A stretch of DNA of 64,000 nt from assembly GCA_013397455.1 (NCBI GenBank), contig VYZB01000238.1, positions 1,099,637 through 1,163,636 on the forward strand. Direction: 5' to 3'. A program made the position numbers and the translations under genes. This DNA comes from Crotophaga sulcirostris. Its lineage: Eukaryota > Chordata > Aves > Cuculiformes > Crotophagidae. Shown here in pieces: positions 13,191-26,700 of this stretch; position 1 is the first letter of the stretch; every line of letters starts with the position of its first letter. The notes beneath the pieces were generated by a model, which made no database searches, had not been told where the DNA came from, and was given only the letters and a program-made list of their open reading frames with translations.

Positions 13191-16032
13191 TTTTTCCAAG
13201 GGTCTTGGACATCTTCCTAGACATTTAGATCAAAGCTTAGCTTTGTTCACGGATGTAGCCATACAGCCAAAACTGCCTGGTGCCAGGCTGGAAGTCCCAG
13301 TAGGTTCTCAGGGAATGTTTCAATGCAAAGTCCTGCTGAGCCACACATAAACTCCCTTTAAAATCCAGCTATTGTTCCAGCACATAATTCATCTTTTGCC
13401 ACCCCTTTGTGTGTCTATCTGGGGAATCCTGAGAATAATACTTCCAAAAAAGAAAGAGAAGAAGCTCCAATTTTTCTCAAGTCCCTGGGATTTTCTCCTG
13501 TAATTATAGATCTTCCCCTAGGGTTAGAAGTACCTCTCTGCTCATATGTGCATATGATAAACATATGGATGTCTAGGGAAAAGTGTTTAGCTTTCTCTCT
13601 TCTTAAATAATTTTTCAGTGATGTCTTCACAGAAAATAAAGAAGTTTATGTTTATCTCCTTTATAGTTCAAATCCACATGATGGAAGAGGCAGCTTTGCT
13701 AAAAAATTCATGAAAAGAGTTTCTCTCTGGAGAAGAAAGCTTTGCACATGCTGGTTTTCTTCCATCTCTCCCTGACCCCTTCCAATCTATACCAATTATT
13801 CAGTTCCAGAAAATACCAAGAATTTTACTTGGTTTTTCTTACTTCCCTCTTGATCTGGGTCCAGTCAGCTATTTCCTGACAGCTGCCTTGCAAAGGGCCA
13901 CCTGGCCCAGCTGTGGCCAATCTGACAACGAATAACTTACCAAAAGAGTTACAGTAGCTTGGTGAGAATTGTTCTTGACTGCTAGAACAGACCCGGCAGC
14001 ACCCAGGGTTGCTGTAGCCCCCTTTCCTACAACAAGAGTATTTTAGACTAAGATCATTCAAAAATAATTGTGTAATCCCGTAGGCACAAAAGCTGTAGAG
14101 CAGCTTCTGCCCTCCACTGCCTGTGTGGGTTTTGGATGAGAAACTTATTGTTGGCTCCCTGTGACCATTTTGAGTCAATGGCATCAGCAGAGGTGGGGTA
14201 GGTCTCTCTGAACTGGGAAAGGGCAGAAGAAACCAGAGGTCTCCAGGTGACCATACCTGGGAGGAGAGGAAGAGGAAATTCCTGGAGTACCATGACAGCA
14301 GGCTGCATACGCTAGACAAGGTATTTTTTTCCTCTAATAATTGGCTATGTTCAAACTACTTGCATTCTCAGTGAAGAACACAGGAATATATACTAGGGTT
14401 TTTAAATTTACTTTTTTTCTTTGTGAGAGTAAACAATTCTATAGGAATTTTTCAAACTTCAAAGCCAACGCAACAAATCCTGCTTTGACTATGTGGTTAA
14501 AACATCAGAGAAACAGGGTCACAGCTAAGGAGAGTGTTTGCAAAGGCAGCAAAGTGATGCTATGCAGGTGGTCATGCAGTGGGAATTAATGAAATGGCTG
14601 TTTGTGAAAGGTTCAAACCTGCTTCAGGACTAGGCAGGAAATGTTTTGAGAAACCAGCTAGTGCAGATCCTTGGTTCATGTTCAAATAATTTCTGATTTT
14701 TTAAATTGATTTTGTAATCAGGCTTTTTTTTCCTTCAGAAACAAAGATTAGAGGAGAAGCGAAGAGCTTAACTTGTGGCAGTGAGTCTTGCTGCTAGCAC
14801 ATAGCAGAGAGAAGATGTGTTCCTCGCCTAGGGCTATCATGAGGCTGAAACATCTAATAGTGGCAGCAGTGCTTCTTTTACAAGTAATGATCAAATTTTG
14901 AAGGTGTGGCAGCTCTGCCTTTGTGTCAGTGATTGCGAGGCGGGAGGTTTCTACCTTTGCAAACCTGATGTTACTTTTTATAGCCACAGCTGCTGACTCA
15001 GCACAGTAGCTAAGCATCACTGTCTGGCTTGAAGGCACTGGGAACAGGAAGATGCTTATTTTGTTTATTATGTTTATTTTGAAAGCTTCCTCATTACTGT
15101 TGTTTTTGTGGGTTCAAGTACTGTAGGCCTGTCAGGAGATAAGGAGGCCTTTCTAGGCTACTGAAGCCAGCCTCCAACATCTGCGCTGTCCAGAGGGAAG
15201 GAAAACTATGTTAAAGGAAGAAAAAAAGCCACCATAATTGTTAGCTGTTTGCTAGTGTGTTTAGGCAATGAGATCAGAGCGGTCAAGCCAAAGAAAAGTT
15301 TGCTCAGTTCTGATTAGGAGAACGAAATAGCTTCTGGCACATAGGTTTTCATCTTACAGTAAATCAAAGGAGTCTCTCTTGAACAAAGCCCTTTTCATAT
15401 TTTACAAACTATAGAACACTCCAGTGGGTGTTTACTTGTAAATGACAAAAGGAGCTACATGCAGACTTTGCAGTACATTGGAAAACACTGGTCAGGAGTT
15501 AGTTTATATTTAAAAGCATTTATTGTAAACTTGATTGAATAACATGCTGATCTTTAACAGCAAACATCTGCTTTTTCCTCTCAGACATTTTTTTTCCCAC
15601 TTTTCTTCTAACAAAATGTTTTGAATGCTGGGTAACAAAAGCATCTCCATGCCCTGTTCAGTCTTCATGCACATAAAGTCAACATGTGAGCATTTTCTGG
15701 GGACATTGTGTGAAAGTCCATGTGGTTTTACTACCCACAATGTACCCCAGAGCTGAGAGACTTATCTACCACACAGCATAGGTGAATAGAGCTTCATTTT
15801 CATGTCTGTACTTCAAAAGGCTGCTCTTTAAACTATGCCAAGTTGTCTGTAACCTTTGGAATATTGTCTACAATGGAAAAATGATGAGAAACGTTTGCTC
15901 TGAGACTGACTCTTTAAGATTGAAAACTGATGGCACACATTCATTGCAGGCAAAAAGTCACCAGCCACAATGTGTACAGGAAGGACCCTGTCACTGGGTT
16001 GCATGTTGTGAAGATCAAAGTTTTAAATGTCC

Positions 16033-16063
16033 AACCTACCATCAATGAGGGTGATGGTAGGTT
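16033..16063. repeat. perfect 12-bp hairpin
   Basis: AACCTACCATCA (16033-16044) and TGATGGTAGGTT (16052-16063) pair perfectly around the 7-base loop ATGAGGG. No T-run terminator, known ncRNA or transposon end is attached. Confidence 0.8.
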
Positions 16064-16776
16064 CAAAACTCTAATTAATCTGACAAGTCACACCGAAACC
16101 TGAAAAATAGAACAAAGTCCAAGCAGGGCTTTTTCTTCCCCTGTTTATGTCAAGAGAACCTGGAGCTCTTTATCTGGTGGGTGTAATTGTTGTGTCAGTA
16201 CAGCTTTAAATTAAAAACAAAGAAACAAATAAAACACAAACAAACTGCAGGAAAATCACCCTTTGGCAATATCACTCAACCCCTTTACTGACTATTCCTG
16301 ATTTCAGCAGGATGTATTCAGGCTGCATTAGGATTAAGATATTATGCTGTTCAGAATAGAAACCTGCAGCAACTTTTCAGCAGCTGTGAGAGCTGGGGAC
16401 ATAGGAAAAGTGACATACTTAGTCCTCGAGGGAGGAGGAGGTGCCTTGTATTACTCAATAGCAATGTGAATGGATGAGTAGATGCTGTGGCCAAGAGAGG
16501 CCCTTCCAGCCACCAACCACAGGAATGGCTGCAGGCAGAGGTCTCCACAGTTTGGTGGCCAGTGCCAGGCTGGTTTGGGCACCACACTGAAAATAAGAAA
16601 ACAATGGCATCCCTACTGACTTATGCCACAGGGGGAGGACAAGGAACAAGTGTGACGGCCATCAACAAACAGTAGGTCTCATCTTGCCTCATGTTAGGCA
16701 GTGAGTTAAATTTATGCAGGCGGCCACGTGTTCCCTCTCTCGTCAACTGAGCCCACTGCTGGAATGACTGCTCTGC

Positions 16777-16794
16777 TTGTTTGTTTGTTTGTTT
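16777..16794 (+). repeat. (TTTG)n microsatellite
   Basis: Four to five tandem units of TTTG, uninterrupted. Confidence 0.85.
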
Positions 16795-19700
16795 AGGATG
16801 GGGAGAATCATGCTGTGGAAGTGCCTGTTTCTCTCCTTTAATTAGAGATGGCGTCTAGAAGACTCTCTCAGCTACAAACATCTACGCCAGATGAGATCCC
16901 TCTGAAACAAACAGTCAGGGAGGGCAAACTCAGAGTGTTTGAGCGAGTTGGCTTGGAACCTAACCATATCTTTCCAGCAGGTATGAATCATGTGGCTGAG
17001 GAGGGCTAGAACATTTCTGGGAAACAACATGTTTTGAGTTTTAGTGAAAAACAAGTAGCATAAGAGTCATTAAGCAATGTCTGGTCTGCATCATCAGTGG
17101 TGTGCACCATGTCATTATCCCCAGAAGTCCCATTTTCTAATGGAGACACCGAATGGTACAAGTAGTGGAGGAGGTGCAAATAAGGGAAAAGGACTGATGA
17201 CAGGCCTGGGAGCTGCTGGTGTGCATGCTAGCTGAGGAGGCAGAGTGCTCTTTGATGGGACCTTGGAGCAGCAGGACTTCCACTTGTTCCCAGCAACTGC
17301 CTAAACTCCATTTCTTTGCGGCACTTTTCACTTAAAAACAGTTAGGTGAAAGGGATGGTGGAGATGGAGCATCTGACTTAATGGCGTTTTCTTGGAGCAC
17401 TTCATTGTGGAGGGGAGGAAAGAGAAGATACAAGACAATGAGACTAAGACCAAACAAAGAGGGAGAGGACTTTCCTCATCTCCTACCAGCCCTGTAGCTG
17501 TGAGAGTTTCTACTCTCATCTTTGAGACAAGGATCATACAAGGGCTGCATCCTACAGGTGCCCTGTTATGCTTTCACCTGCTCAAACAACAAAAGCTCTG
17601 GCCTTCCAAAGGTGTGGGTTCCTCAGGATTCAGGAAGGTATACTTTGAAAATCTACTTAGGCATTGGTTTTCCACTGCCTACCTGCACAGTTAACTTCAT
17701 AGGATCTTTAAAACTTGACCCCACAGAAATTAATTTTTTTTTATGGTTTAATATCTTGACAGTCTGCTAGATGGAATAATCTGGACATATTTATCACCTA
17801 AATCTCAGAGGCAGCTACCTGGAACCCAGTTAACACTACACAGAGTCACGGTAAACTGAGATCAAGAAGCAACTTTCATGGGTGTTATGACAAAACTTTT
17901 CTGCATGATCTGGGAGGACAGTTTTTCGCACCTTAATAGATGCAGCCAAGATCTAGAGACAACCGGGCATTTAATTTCCTGTAGAAATAAGTGAATTTAA
18001 ACATCTAAACACGTATGTGGACCCAGCACAGACATATGTGAAAAATTTCCTTATATGGGTAGAATTCCTGAGTTTCCAGTAGATTATAAAGCAGCCTCAG
18101 ACTTCCAAACTGATGCTGTGCACTGTGCTGGCCTTTACTCAACCCCGTGACCAGGAAACTTCAGTCGAATGTGTTGCCACCTCTTCCTAAACAGAGAGGA
18201 AATGTGTCCTGCCTGGCAAGATATGACAAAAAGAAGTCTGAAGATATTACAAGACATGAAAAGCAAACTTGAGGAACCTAAGTTAGATACCTTCAGTGGA
18301 GCAAACTCTGTATGTCATTTAGTGCTCTTACAACAATGCTTCAGAAGTTGGAAAAAAACCCTATATTCATGCAGATGAGGCAAGGCAAGGCAAAGTGACC
18401 TCCTGAAATAGTGACTTGAGACAGCACATAAAGAGCCCAGTCCCCCTTGACACCCTCTGTAGTCAGTGAGCAGCAAAGGCTCTTACTGGTAGAGCACCTC
18501 AATGAATCTTGCCTTGGTGTGTGGAAGTACCTGTCCCTCTTCATCAACCATGCTACAGGTGGACAAGAAACGAACTGAATTAGCACGAGGAATTCAATGG
18601 GTTCAGATTCCACTCTGTTGGATTTCATTCTGGCCAGACTCTGTGGCAAATCACTCAGTGAACAAGTTCACCAGCATTAGGCAGCACCTAAACTGCTGAG
18701 CCAACCTTGCTTTCCAGAAGGAATTTTACCCAGAGCAACTTGAATTTACTGAAACGGTGTTCACTAAACCTGCAGTTTTTCAGGAGGCAAAACCAGAGTA
18801 CATCTAGAGATGTTTCTCAGGGAATTCAATTTCTCTTAGCTCTAATGTCGCATCACAGAGAAGTCTGCCATAGCATAGGGCACATAGATACAAACCTCAT
18901 CAGTACACATTTTCATATCTATTTTCTACCAGCAATGTTAGCTGTTGTACTTCTTCCTAGTGTTTTTTGATGACAATAAACCTTGATCTTTACCTATTCC
19001 TAGCAGAAAAACTCCTAATCTGATCTCAGTTGCAAGTATTTTTTAAGACTAAGTGATTACCAAATGTGCATAAACCTGAGCACTGATGGGATATTCTTAT
19101 TCTAAACAGTTCCCACTGATATCAATGAAAGTCTGTGTCTACCAGGAAGACTGGACACAGCTAAGCAGATGTTGTGGTTACCCTGAAATGTAACTCTGAC
19201 CCTGCCTTTCACATTAGCATACTTGTGCCCATACCTTGTGCAGTCTTGATAGACGGGTATATGAGCTCATCCAAGGGTATCATTTTAGGTTTAAGATTTA
19301 AATATCTGTAAGTGCCCCAGCTGAGACTGAGGCCATGTTAAGTGATGTACAAACAGATAGTCAAAGAACTGATGTCTGAAGTCCCTGGCTGCACACTGCG
19401 AACTGGGAAAAACATGAAATAGCTTTCATCTATCTTATGCACCCCACAGAAACCACATTATGGGGAAAATTTTTGCACCTGGGTCTCATCTTGATGCAAT
19501 CAATACACTGATGGGATACCTACATACACCAAAGCTGAGAAGCGGTCTGCATTCACCAATTTAAATGGAGAAAGAAAATCCATTCTCAGATGAAGGAACA
19601 CACGAACCCAACCAACAAAGGTCTGTGTCTCTGCAGACTGACTCGCTTCATGTCCTTCTTCATGAGGACCCAGCTCATCATTCTTATTTTTCTGCTGCGT

Positions 19701-22700
19701 TCTTACGTCTTCCTGCACCTGTGCTGTATCTGTGCAGGATCCTGACTACTCTCCCTCTTTCCACAACATGCAGGGTTCAGCTACAATGTTCATATAATAA
19801 GACTACTGTGGTTAGCTCAAGTTATTTGCCACTACTTGTTATGGAAAAAGTCTGATAGCTAAACATAGCTTGAACGTTTGAAGAACAACTTGTTTGTGAA
19901 TAGAGAGAACTGTAAATATGTAAACAAAGAACGGGATAAATTATGTGATCACAAAAGTTAATTCTAAAAGAGTTGCTCTTGCTTGTATTTCTAGGTGACC
20001 ACCAGATTGAAGAGTACATGTTGTAAAATTTAGAAAACACATACTAGGGATGGAGAAGGGTTTCCATTCGTTTTTTCTGTCTGTTAAAATTATACTGTGG
20101 TTTCTGAATCATAAATCATGGAGTGGAGCTGGAACTCTATTAGCTGGACTACACAAACTCCCTCCTGCACATAAATTCCCTTTAATCCATTTTGTACCCT
20201 ATGGTGGAGTTAATACGTCCACCTGCATATTCTCCAGTCAGTAAACACAGAGCAGGTGAAATCAGAAGGACATTTAAATGAGATCAAAAGATATGTTCAA
20301 AAGAATGGCTTAAGCCATCTGGAATCCCTCAGAGCTGCCAGCCACACGAACAAGACCCGCTGGCATCCTAAAAGGAATTTCTTGTTTCCCTTTCTTCTCA
20401 AGCTGGAGGAAGTTCAAATGAACACTGGGCTAATAGTTGGCACTTTCTTTGTGAGGATGCTCATTGTTCAGAGAGGTGAGGTCAGGCACAGATTTCAAGG
20501 ACGCCCAGACTCAGACCTTGAAAGGTTACTCCTTTTGTTTAGGGAGCTCTTCTACACAGAAAAAGAATGGATTACTCCGTGCTTTTCCATTGTTCCTTAA
20601 CATACTTAGACTTGTCCTACATCTTTCTTTAACTGAAGCAGAACAAATCTAGGAAGGCTGCTGGAAAATTTGTTTGGCTTTTTGTTTGGAAAGTCTCTTT
20701 ATTTAGAAGAAGGAAAATAAACAAAATAAGTCCCAAGCCTTTGATTTCAGAGAAATTGATCTGACTACATGGTAAGTAAAAAAGCCATGGGCTGCTCTGC
20801 TATGATTGAAATAATGTGTGCAATATCATGACAGAGTGAACTGGATTAGAAATCTAAAGTAAACAAATATGTATCTTTAGTCCTAAAGTCAAAACCGCAA
20901 TTACAGGGAACAAAGTACTTCGAACAAACATCCAACATTTACATATTGGGAAGGAACACTGTCTCCTTTTGTATGCTCCCCCAAGCGTTGTAAATAGGGT
21001 TGGCAAAGAGGTGCTTGATGCAACATATTTAAGACATTAAAAAATGGATTCAGCTCTGTCCTTTGGGTGAAGTCTTTATCTTGAACGCTGCATTCAGAAA
21101 GATGTGCTCCTGGGAAATAGGAGCACTTTGTCACAGAAGCTACTGGGAATGTATTCCGTGGGGGCATTTCTTGTTTTGGGGAAGGAGCAGAACAGTTCGC
21201 AGAAATCTTAGGTTGGAGCAGGAGCTGGCAGTGTCTGGTGGACTGCCAAAGGATGGCAGATGGGTTGGTAGGTGTGTTTGTCTTTTTCACCTAGCTGCTG
21301 AAACACCCCAAATCTAAGATAGCTCTTCTTAGGTACTTCTGTGCTGAATTTAAACTATATCTGAATGGTACTGTGTTTGTCCTAAAATTTAGCCCCCTTT
21401 TATGCCGCCTGGAACAGAAGAGAGACTCACCCTCCAGAGGATCAATGTGTAATCCAAGCTAGTATATCCCTAGACTACGGACAGGAGAGGCACAGCTGGG
21501 TCTGGGTCTGTTCAACCAGTGCCTACAAGACCCACCACAGTGCTTGGTGATGGCAGTGCGTGGCTGACACTGAATCCACCTTGTACTCCAAAAGGCAACA
21601 CGGAACACAGAGGCTTCATGGTGGTGTGGGCATGTAGAATGAGGTCCCGAAATACAGGACTTCGACCTGCTCCCAAGGAGAGTGTAGGTGTAGTATTTGG
21701 TCTCTACTTATTTTGGCCTCAGTATATAAAGGCTGATATTTGCATAGGATATTAGAAAATATTTCATTATAACAGTGTCTCTGAAGTGGAGACCACATTT
21801 CAGAAGAGCTCATAAAGCAAAGCAAAGTAAAAAAATCCTTTCATGTCTCCAGGAGAGACTTAAGTACACACATTTCTATCATAACTGAAGCCCACAATAA
21901 CCTGTGTGTGCTCAGCAGTGTTTCATAGCCTAGGAAGTAATAATTTCAGCTTTAGAAACCCAGGAAGACTGTATCAACCACACACATTCCTAGAAAACAG
22001 ATTCCTTCCTCTTCAGGATGCATGTTATAAATCCAGATAGACTTTCACTAAAGCACAGAAACATATCCTTGAGCAGCAGACTGAATCTAAAAAAACTCTG
22101 CTGCTTTAAAATGCCTCCTAATCTGCAAGATTCTTTTTTTGGTTTTAAATAGAAGAGCTATATACACTAGTGGCATTCAGCTGACAGCTCAGAAATTGTC
22201 TTGCTGAAAACAAAGAACTAGCTAGAAAACCAAATCCTTCAGCATGTTCTCTAGTTGCCACTACAAGTAATCGTAAAAATAATTCACTGTATCCTCTGAT
22301 GTTCTGTAAAAGATAGAGAAGTAAAAATTCAGAATGAAAGGAGTAATAAACAATGTTTGGATTAATAAAAAAGGAGCCTGTAAAGCGGTGAAGTGCTTGC
22401 AGCAGGAGCAATTAGCTATAGCTGGATGGAAACCATAACAGGTAAATACATTTGAGCAAGACCAGTGTTAGAAGCTATAGCTGGAACCAAAATGCTGGTA
22501 TGAACCATGGAAAAATTCTTCAGTGCTCTCATGCTCACTGGGACATCACAGTCCTTTATTTCCTGGACTTTAATACTTTGAACTTCAGTGTCTAATGTTG
22601 CAAATGTTACAGCTTTCTGTTTCTCTGCTTTTTGCCAACAGAGGAGAAAGTCCATTGGTTGCAGCTCAGATTCCGCTGCCACACCAGAGAGTCACCCTTC

Positions 22701-23325
22701 ATCCGGCCTGAGGTGGGCAGAAAGGGAATAAAAGAATGAAGTCAGGGAAGTAGAGGAGTAGGTATTCTTAAGATCCCACCCAAGTGAAAGGTACTCTTAG
22801 GATCTTCAGGGGGCATGGACTCTATGGAAAACACCCTACAGAAAATCCAGAGGAGTGGAATGCCAACTCAAGGGAGACATGAGGTTGTTTTGTGATCGTT
22901 TGGACACTGCTATGTTGGACACAACAGGTTTCACTCAGGATGAGCAATTACTCCCCACTCTTTTCTGAAGTGGATATATGGAAAACTTGGTTTCTGAAAA
23001 CCCAAGAGAGAAGATTAACTCAGACACTCTGCCAAAGATCATTTAGACTGGCTCTCCATCGGCCCACAGCCAAACAGCTCTGTGTTTCAAAAAAAAAGAT
23101 GCAACTCTTTCCCATTTTGCCCCCACTCTTTAGCTGTGCCCAGACAGATGCTGCACTTCCCAATTTCCACTGGATTTGGAGTTCATGGTACTGATCTGTG
23201 ATCTTAGCTAACTTACTAATGCAGCAAAAATCACTGTGTTTGCAGGGTTATCGAGTTGTTGCAATTCACAGGTTCCAGGGTATTAAAGAGAGGTAAACAG
23301 ACAGACAAGAAAAGAGTGAGACAGA
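16795..23325. other. intergenic, no gene seen
   Basis: Short frames only (longest 129 codons at 20901-21290 minus, unrecognised). Contains the old repeat relic near 19310. Confidence 0.65.
19310..19395 (+). repeat. ancient amniote interspersed repeat relic
   Basis: The order CCCCAGCTGAGACTGAGGCC, GTTAAGTGATGTACAAACAG, ATAGTCAAAGA, AGTCCCTGGC resembles the 'gctgtacaaacacatag…agtccctgcc' motif of an old interspersed repeat common in reptiles. A reverse-oriented MIR is the alternative reading. Family assignment is uncertain. Confidence 0.35.
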
Positions 23326-23672
23326 CTCACAGAATCACAGAACAGTTGAGGTTGGAAGGGACCTCTGGAGGTCGTCTGATCCAACTCCCTCGCCCAAGCA
23401 GGGCCACCTAGAGCCAGTTACAAAGGATCATGTCCAGCTTTTGAATATCTCCAGGAATGGAGACTTTACAAGCTCCCTAGGCAAACCATGCCAGTGCTCA
23501 TTCACCCTCCCAGTAAAAGAAGTGTTTCCTGATGTTCAAAGGAGCCTCCTGTGATCGGTTTGTGCCATTGCCTCTTGTCTTGTCACTAGGCACTACTAAA
23601 AAGAGCCTAATTTCATCTTCTTTGCACCCTCCCTTCAGGTCTTTATATACATTCCTCAGATCCCCCCATGAG
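23326..23672 (-). mobile_element. CR1 LINE, 3' fragment (different subfamily)
   Basis: The plus strand reads CACAGAATCACAGAACAG, GAGGTTGGAAGGGACCTCTG, GAGGTCGTCTGATCCAAC, the complement of a CR1 3' end. The GACCTCTGGAGGTC version differs from the 'GACCTTAAAGATC' version at 38911, so it belongs to another CR1 subfamily. A CCCTT-type tract abuts its truncated 5' side. Confidence 0.9.
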
Positions 23673-23683
23673 TTCTACCTTAC

Positions 23684-23733
23684 CTTGCCTTCCCTTCCCT
23701 TCCCTTCCTTTCTCTTCCCTTCCCTTCTCCCCA
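23684..23733 (+). repeat. CCCTT-type polypyrimidine microsatellite
   Basis: An imperfect TTCCC tandem of about 50 bp, on the 5' side of a minus-strand CR1 fragment. It may have been the insertion target or grown from it. Confidence 0.85.
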
Positions 23734-26700
23734 CTTCTAACAATTAGTGAATCTGAAAATCAAGCTCTTTGTGTCTATTGTGCTTTGCTTTGTACAAGCA
23801 ATTCCAGAGACCAGCAAAAGTCTGTCAGGCTTTTCTGGCTATTGAAAAATTTCATGCCTGATTTTCACAAGATGTGGATAGTTAGAAAATGTTTTATATT
23901 GTGTCTAACTGGTACTATTTTCATTGCAAAAGAAATAAAATTCTCATGAGGTCAGAGGTTTGAATGATGATTGACTCCTGTAGGACCTATCTGCAATGTT
24001 CAGGAAGGAGAAAATAAGTGTTTAAAGGCTCCTACGCTGCAAATATATGTTTCACTTCATTTCTGAGAATTCTAGGCAGCATTTGAGTTCAAGTATTGTA
24101 TCCAACATGGGAAGGATTTATATTTAGCCCTTCTGTTGATGCAGAAGCCATTCACAGAAGTAGAAGGCAGTGGTAGTTTAGGAGCCAGTGATCATAATTT
24201 GATTACCTTTGTTCTGTGTAACTAGAACAGAGTCCAAACCAGTAAACTATGTACATCCTTGGGGTCAGCTTTCTACCAAACTGAAAACAATTGACTAAAG
24301 TTAGTTGGGAGATGACTTCTAAAACAAAAATGTTAATTAGGAGATCTTTAAGAATATTTCACAAGATGCTAAGAAAGCCACAATACCACAACGGGGAAAG
24401 AAGGCTGTGCTGGTTACAAAATAACATGACTTAGAAAGAAAACAAAATAAGAAAAATGTGGGAGTTTCTTAAAAGAAGAAATTAGCAAAAGGATGAATTG
24501 ATAATAATGAATACAGATGAGGAACTATGAACCGTAAAACCCAAATAAGAGAAACAGAACACACATATAGAACTTAATGACTGGTGTGTTTGAGATCAAA
24601 AAAAGATTATATTTTCTTGTCTCTGTTTTCCCTTTTCTACACTTAACCTGTTGTGCTCCATTCTTTTCTACTTTCTACGTAAGTATTGTGTCATAGACTG
24701 CAGCAGGAAAGCAAAACCCAATGCTAACTTCTTGTCTTACGCAGCCTTTATATAACTTTCCTGCTTTCAGAAGATTCAGCTGAGTTTAGCCAGAACCCTT
24801 TAAAAAGAAATCTTAAGCCAGCGAAGAGTGTCTGCTGACACCATTTCTTGCCCAGCTTCAAGCAATGCCAGGACAGCCACTAGAGATCCTCAGATCAATT
24901 TGTCCTTTCCCAGACCAGGAGGGATATATATCCCCCTTTGGAGAATGTCCTATAATTGATACTGATCCACACAGGCTAGCAGAAAACAAATCCTGCTGCA
25001 GTTTTTTTAATGAGATTAACAGTTTGGATGAGCAAAGCAACAACACTGATGCAGTGGACCTCGAGGCTGCAAGGCCAATATGTTGCTCTGTTTTACTGAT
25101 GACTGGTTAAGGTGTTTTAGCGGTGCCAAGGGAACATGGCAGTGTGTAAGTGAGTTAGAAACTGGATAAATTAGGTGTAAATGAAGGTGGAAGAGTTGCT
25201 CTCAAATGGCCCTCCAGTACTGCAAGGTCCTGTGCCCAACCCCACTCCAGTTAACATTTTTTTCAGAAATGGTTAAAAGAATGAAAATGGGAGACCGAGT
25301 GTCTCAGAAACCACACGGACACCAAGAGGCATTATCTAAATCTCGTGGGCAGATGATAGCTCTTATCTTCTCTGCCAGTTGGTGTTGTGGGTACTATTCC
25401 TTCCCATAAAGTCCTGTAGGAATATAGGTTTCCAAACCGCCTAAACCCCATATTCCTCATTTGACGGCACAGCACTATTCACAGGGCAGATGAGCCAAAA
25501 AAATCCCAAGGCTGTTTGGCTGACAGAACAGGACCTCTCCAGGACATATCTGAGGGGCTGGAGCTCTCCCTGAGCCCATTTGTAGGGCTTGTCATGTTCC
25601 CTTGGAAGAAAGCACAGGTTTGACCCCAGTTTCTCGTGCTATATAGGATTCCACATTACAGCTGGGGCACAGAATACTCTGAAGTGGGCTTCTCTCAGCC
25701 TCTTCTGTTAAAACACTTTCTATTTGCTTAAATTAATTACATAATATTTTTTGGCCAGAACTAAGAGCATTGAGATTCAGATATGAGCTGTGAGAATAAC
25801 CCAAGGTAATCTGCAGTTAGACTAAGGCAGGGAAAGCTGAAATCATATGTACATACCTGTATAGGTACGTCTGCTCTTAGAAGATGCTTCTCCCCTGACA
25901 TGATGTTGGGGGTTTCCATTTAAATAAATTCAGAAAATAAGGCCCATCATCCTATTAGTACGTCTGCCATTGTCTGGAGGGATTGTCCATACCTGGAAAT
26001 CAGGCTTTGCAGAAGAACAGGGGTGGCTGGATTTCTCCCTATGATCTGCTGTAGTTCAAAGGGGGAGGCATTAGAACTATGTTAGACAGGGAATCAGACA
26101 GGATTATGACAGTGGTCTATTCTATTCTAATCACATATGGTGAAGGGCAATAAACAATAAACACTGTGTTACCTCTCACTGAATTAATACTCCATAATTT
26201 TTTTAACATTTTGTATCATATTTCAGTAGATTTTCAGGCTCCTATGCAGTATATACTCAGAAATATTATCAACTACTCTCAATTTCCCTTCCCTTTTCTC
26301 TCTGGCTTTCCTACTTGCTCTACCAAGGAAAATGTCCTTCATCTATTTTTCTTTTGTTAAAGCTCTGAAATTTGGAAAGAGTAGATAGAAGAAAAAACAT
26401 CCTTGAGACTGGACTAAACTAGGCAGAAAACTGAGCAGAGCTTTTCCAGAAATATTGGACAGTTTAAATAGATGAACCAGCCAGAGGCTCAGGGTGGCAA
26501 GAAAGGTAAATAACATGGTTGTCTCTCATCTTTTCAGTTTTCTAAGTTTGATTTGCATATTACCAAAAGATACAGAAAGCATTTCTTAAATTTTGGAGAA
26601 AAGAAGGGAAGAACAACTACCAAGACAAGCTGATTATTTATACTTTTGCAACAGCAAAGGGGTTCAAAACAGTTAACCTGAATTAAACACTCAGAATTAT

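Larger units (their letters stand above)
9896..16776. other. intergenic, AT-rich, no gene seen
   Basis: The 10.1-12.0 kb part has almost no open frame and no recognisable repeat. A 13-A run lies at about 11670-11682. The 164-codon minus frame at 13825-14319 has no recognised product. The perfect hairpin at 16033-16063 is listed separately. Confidence 0.65.
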
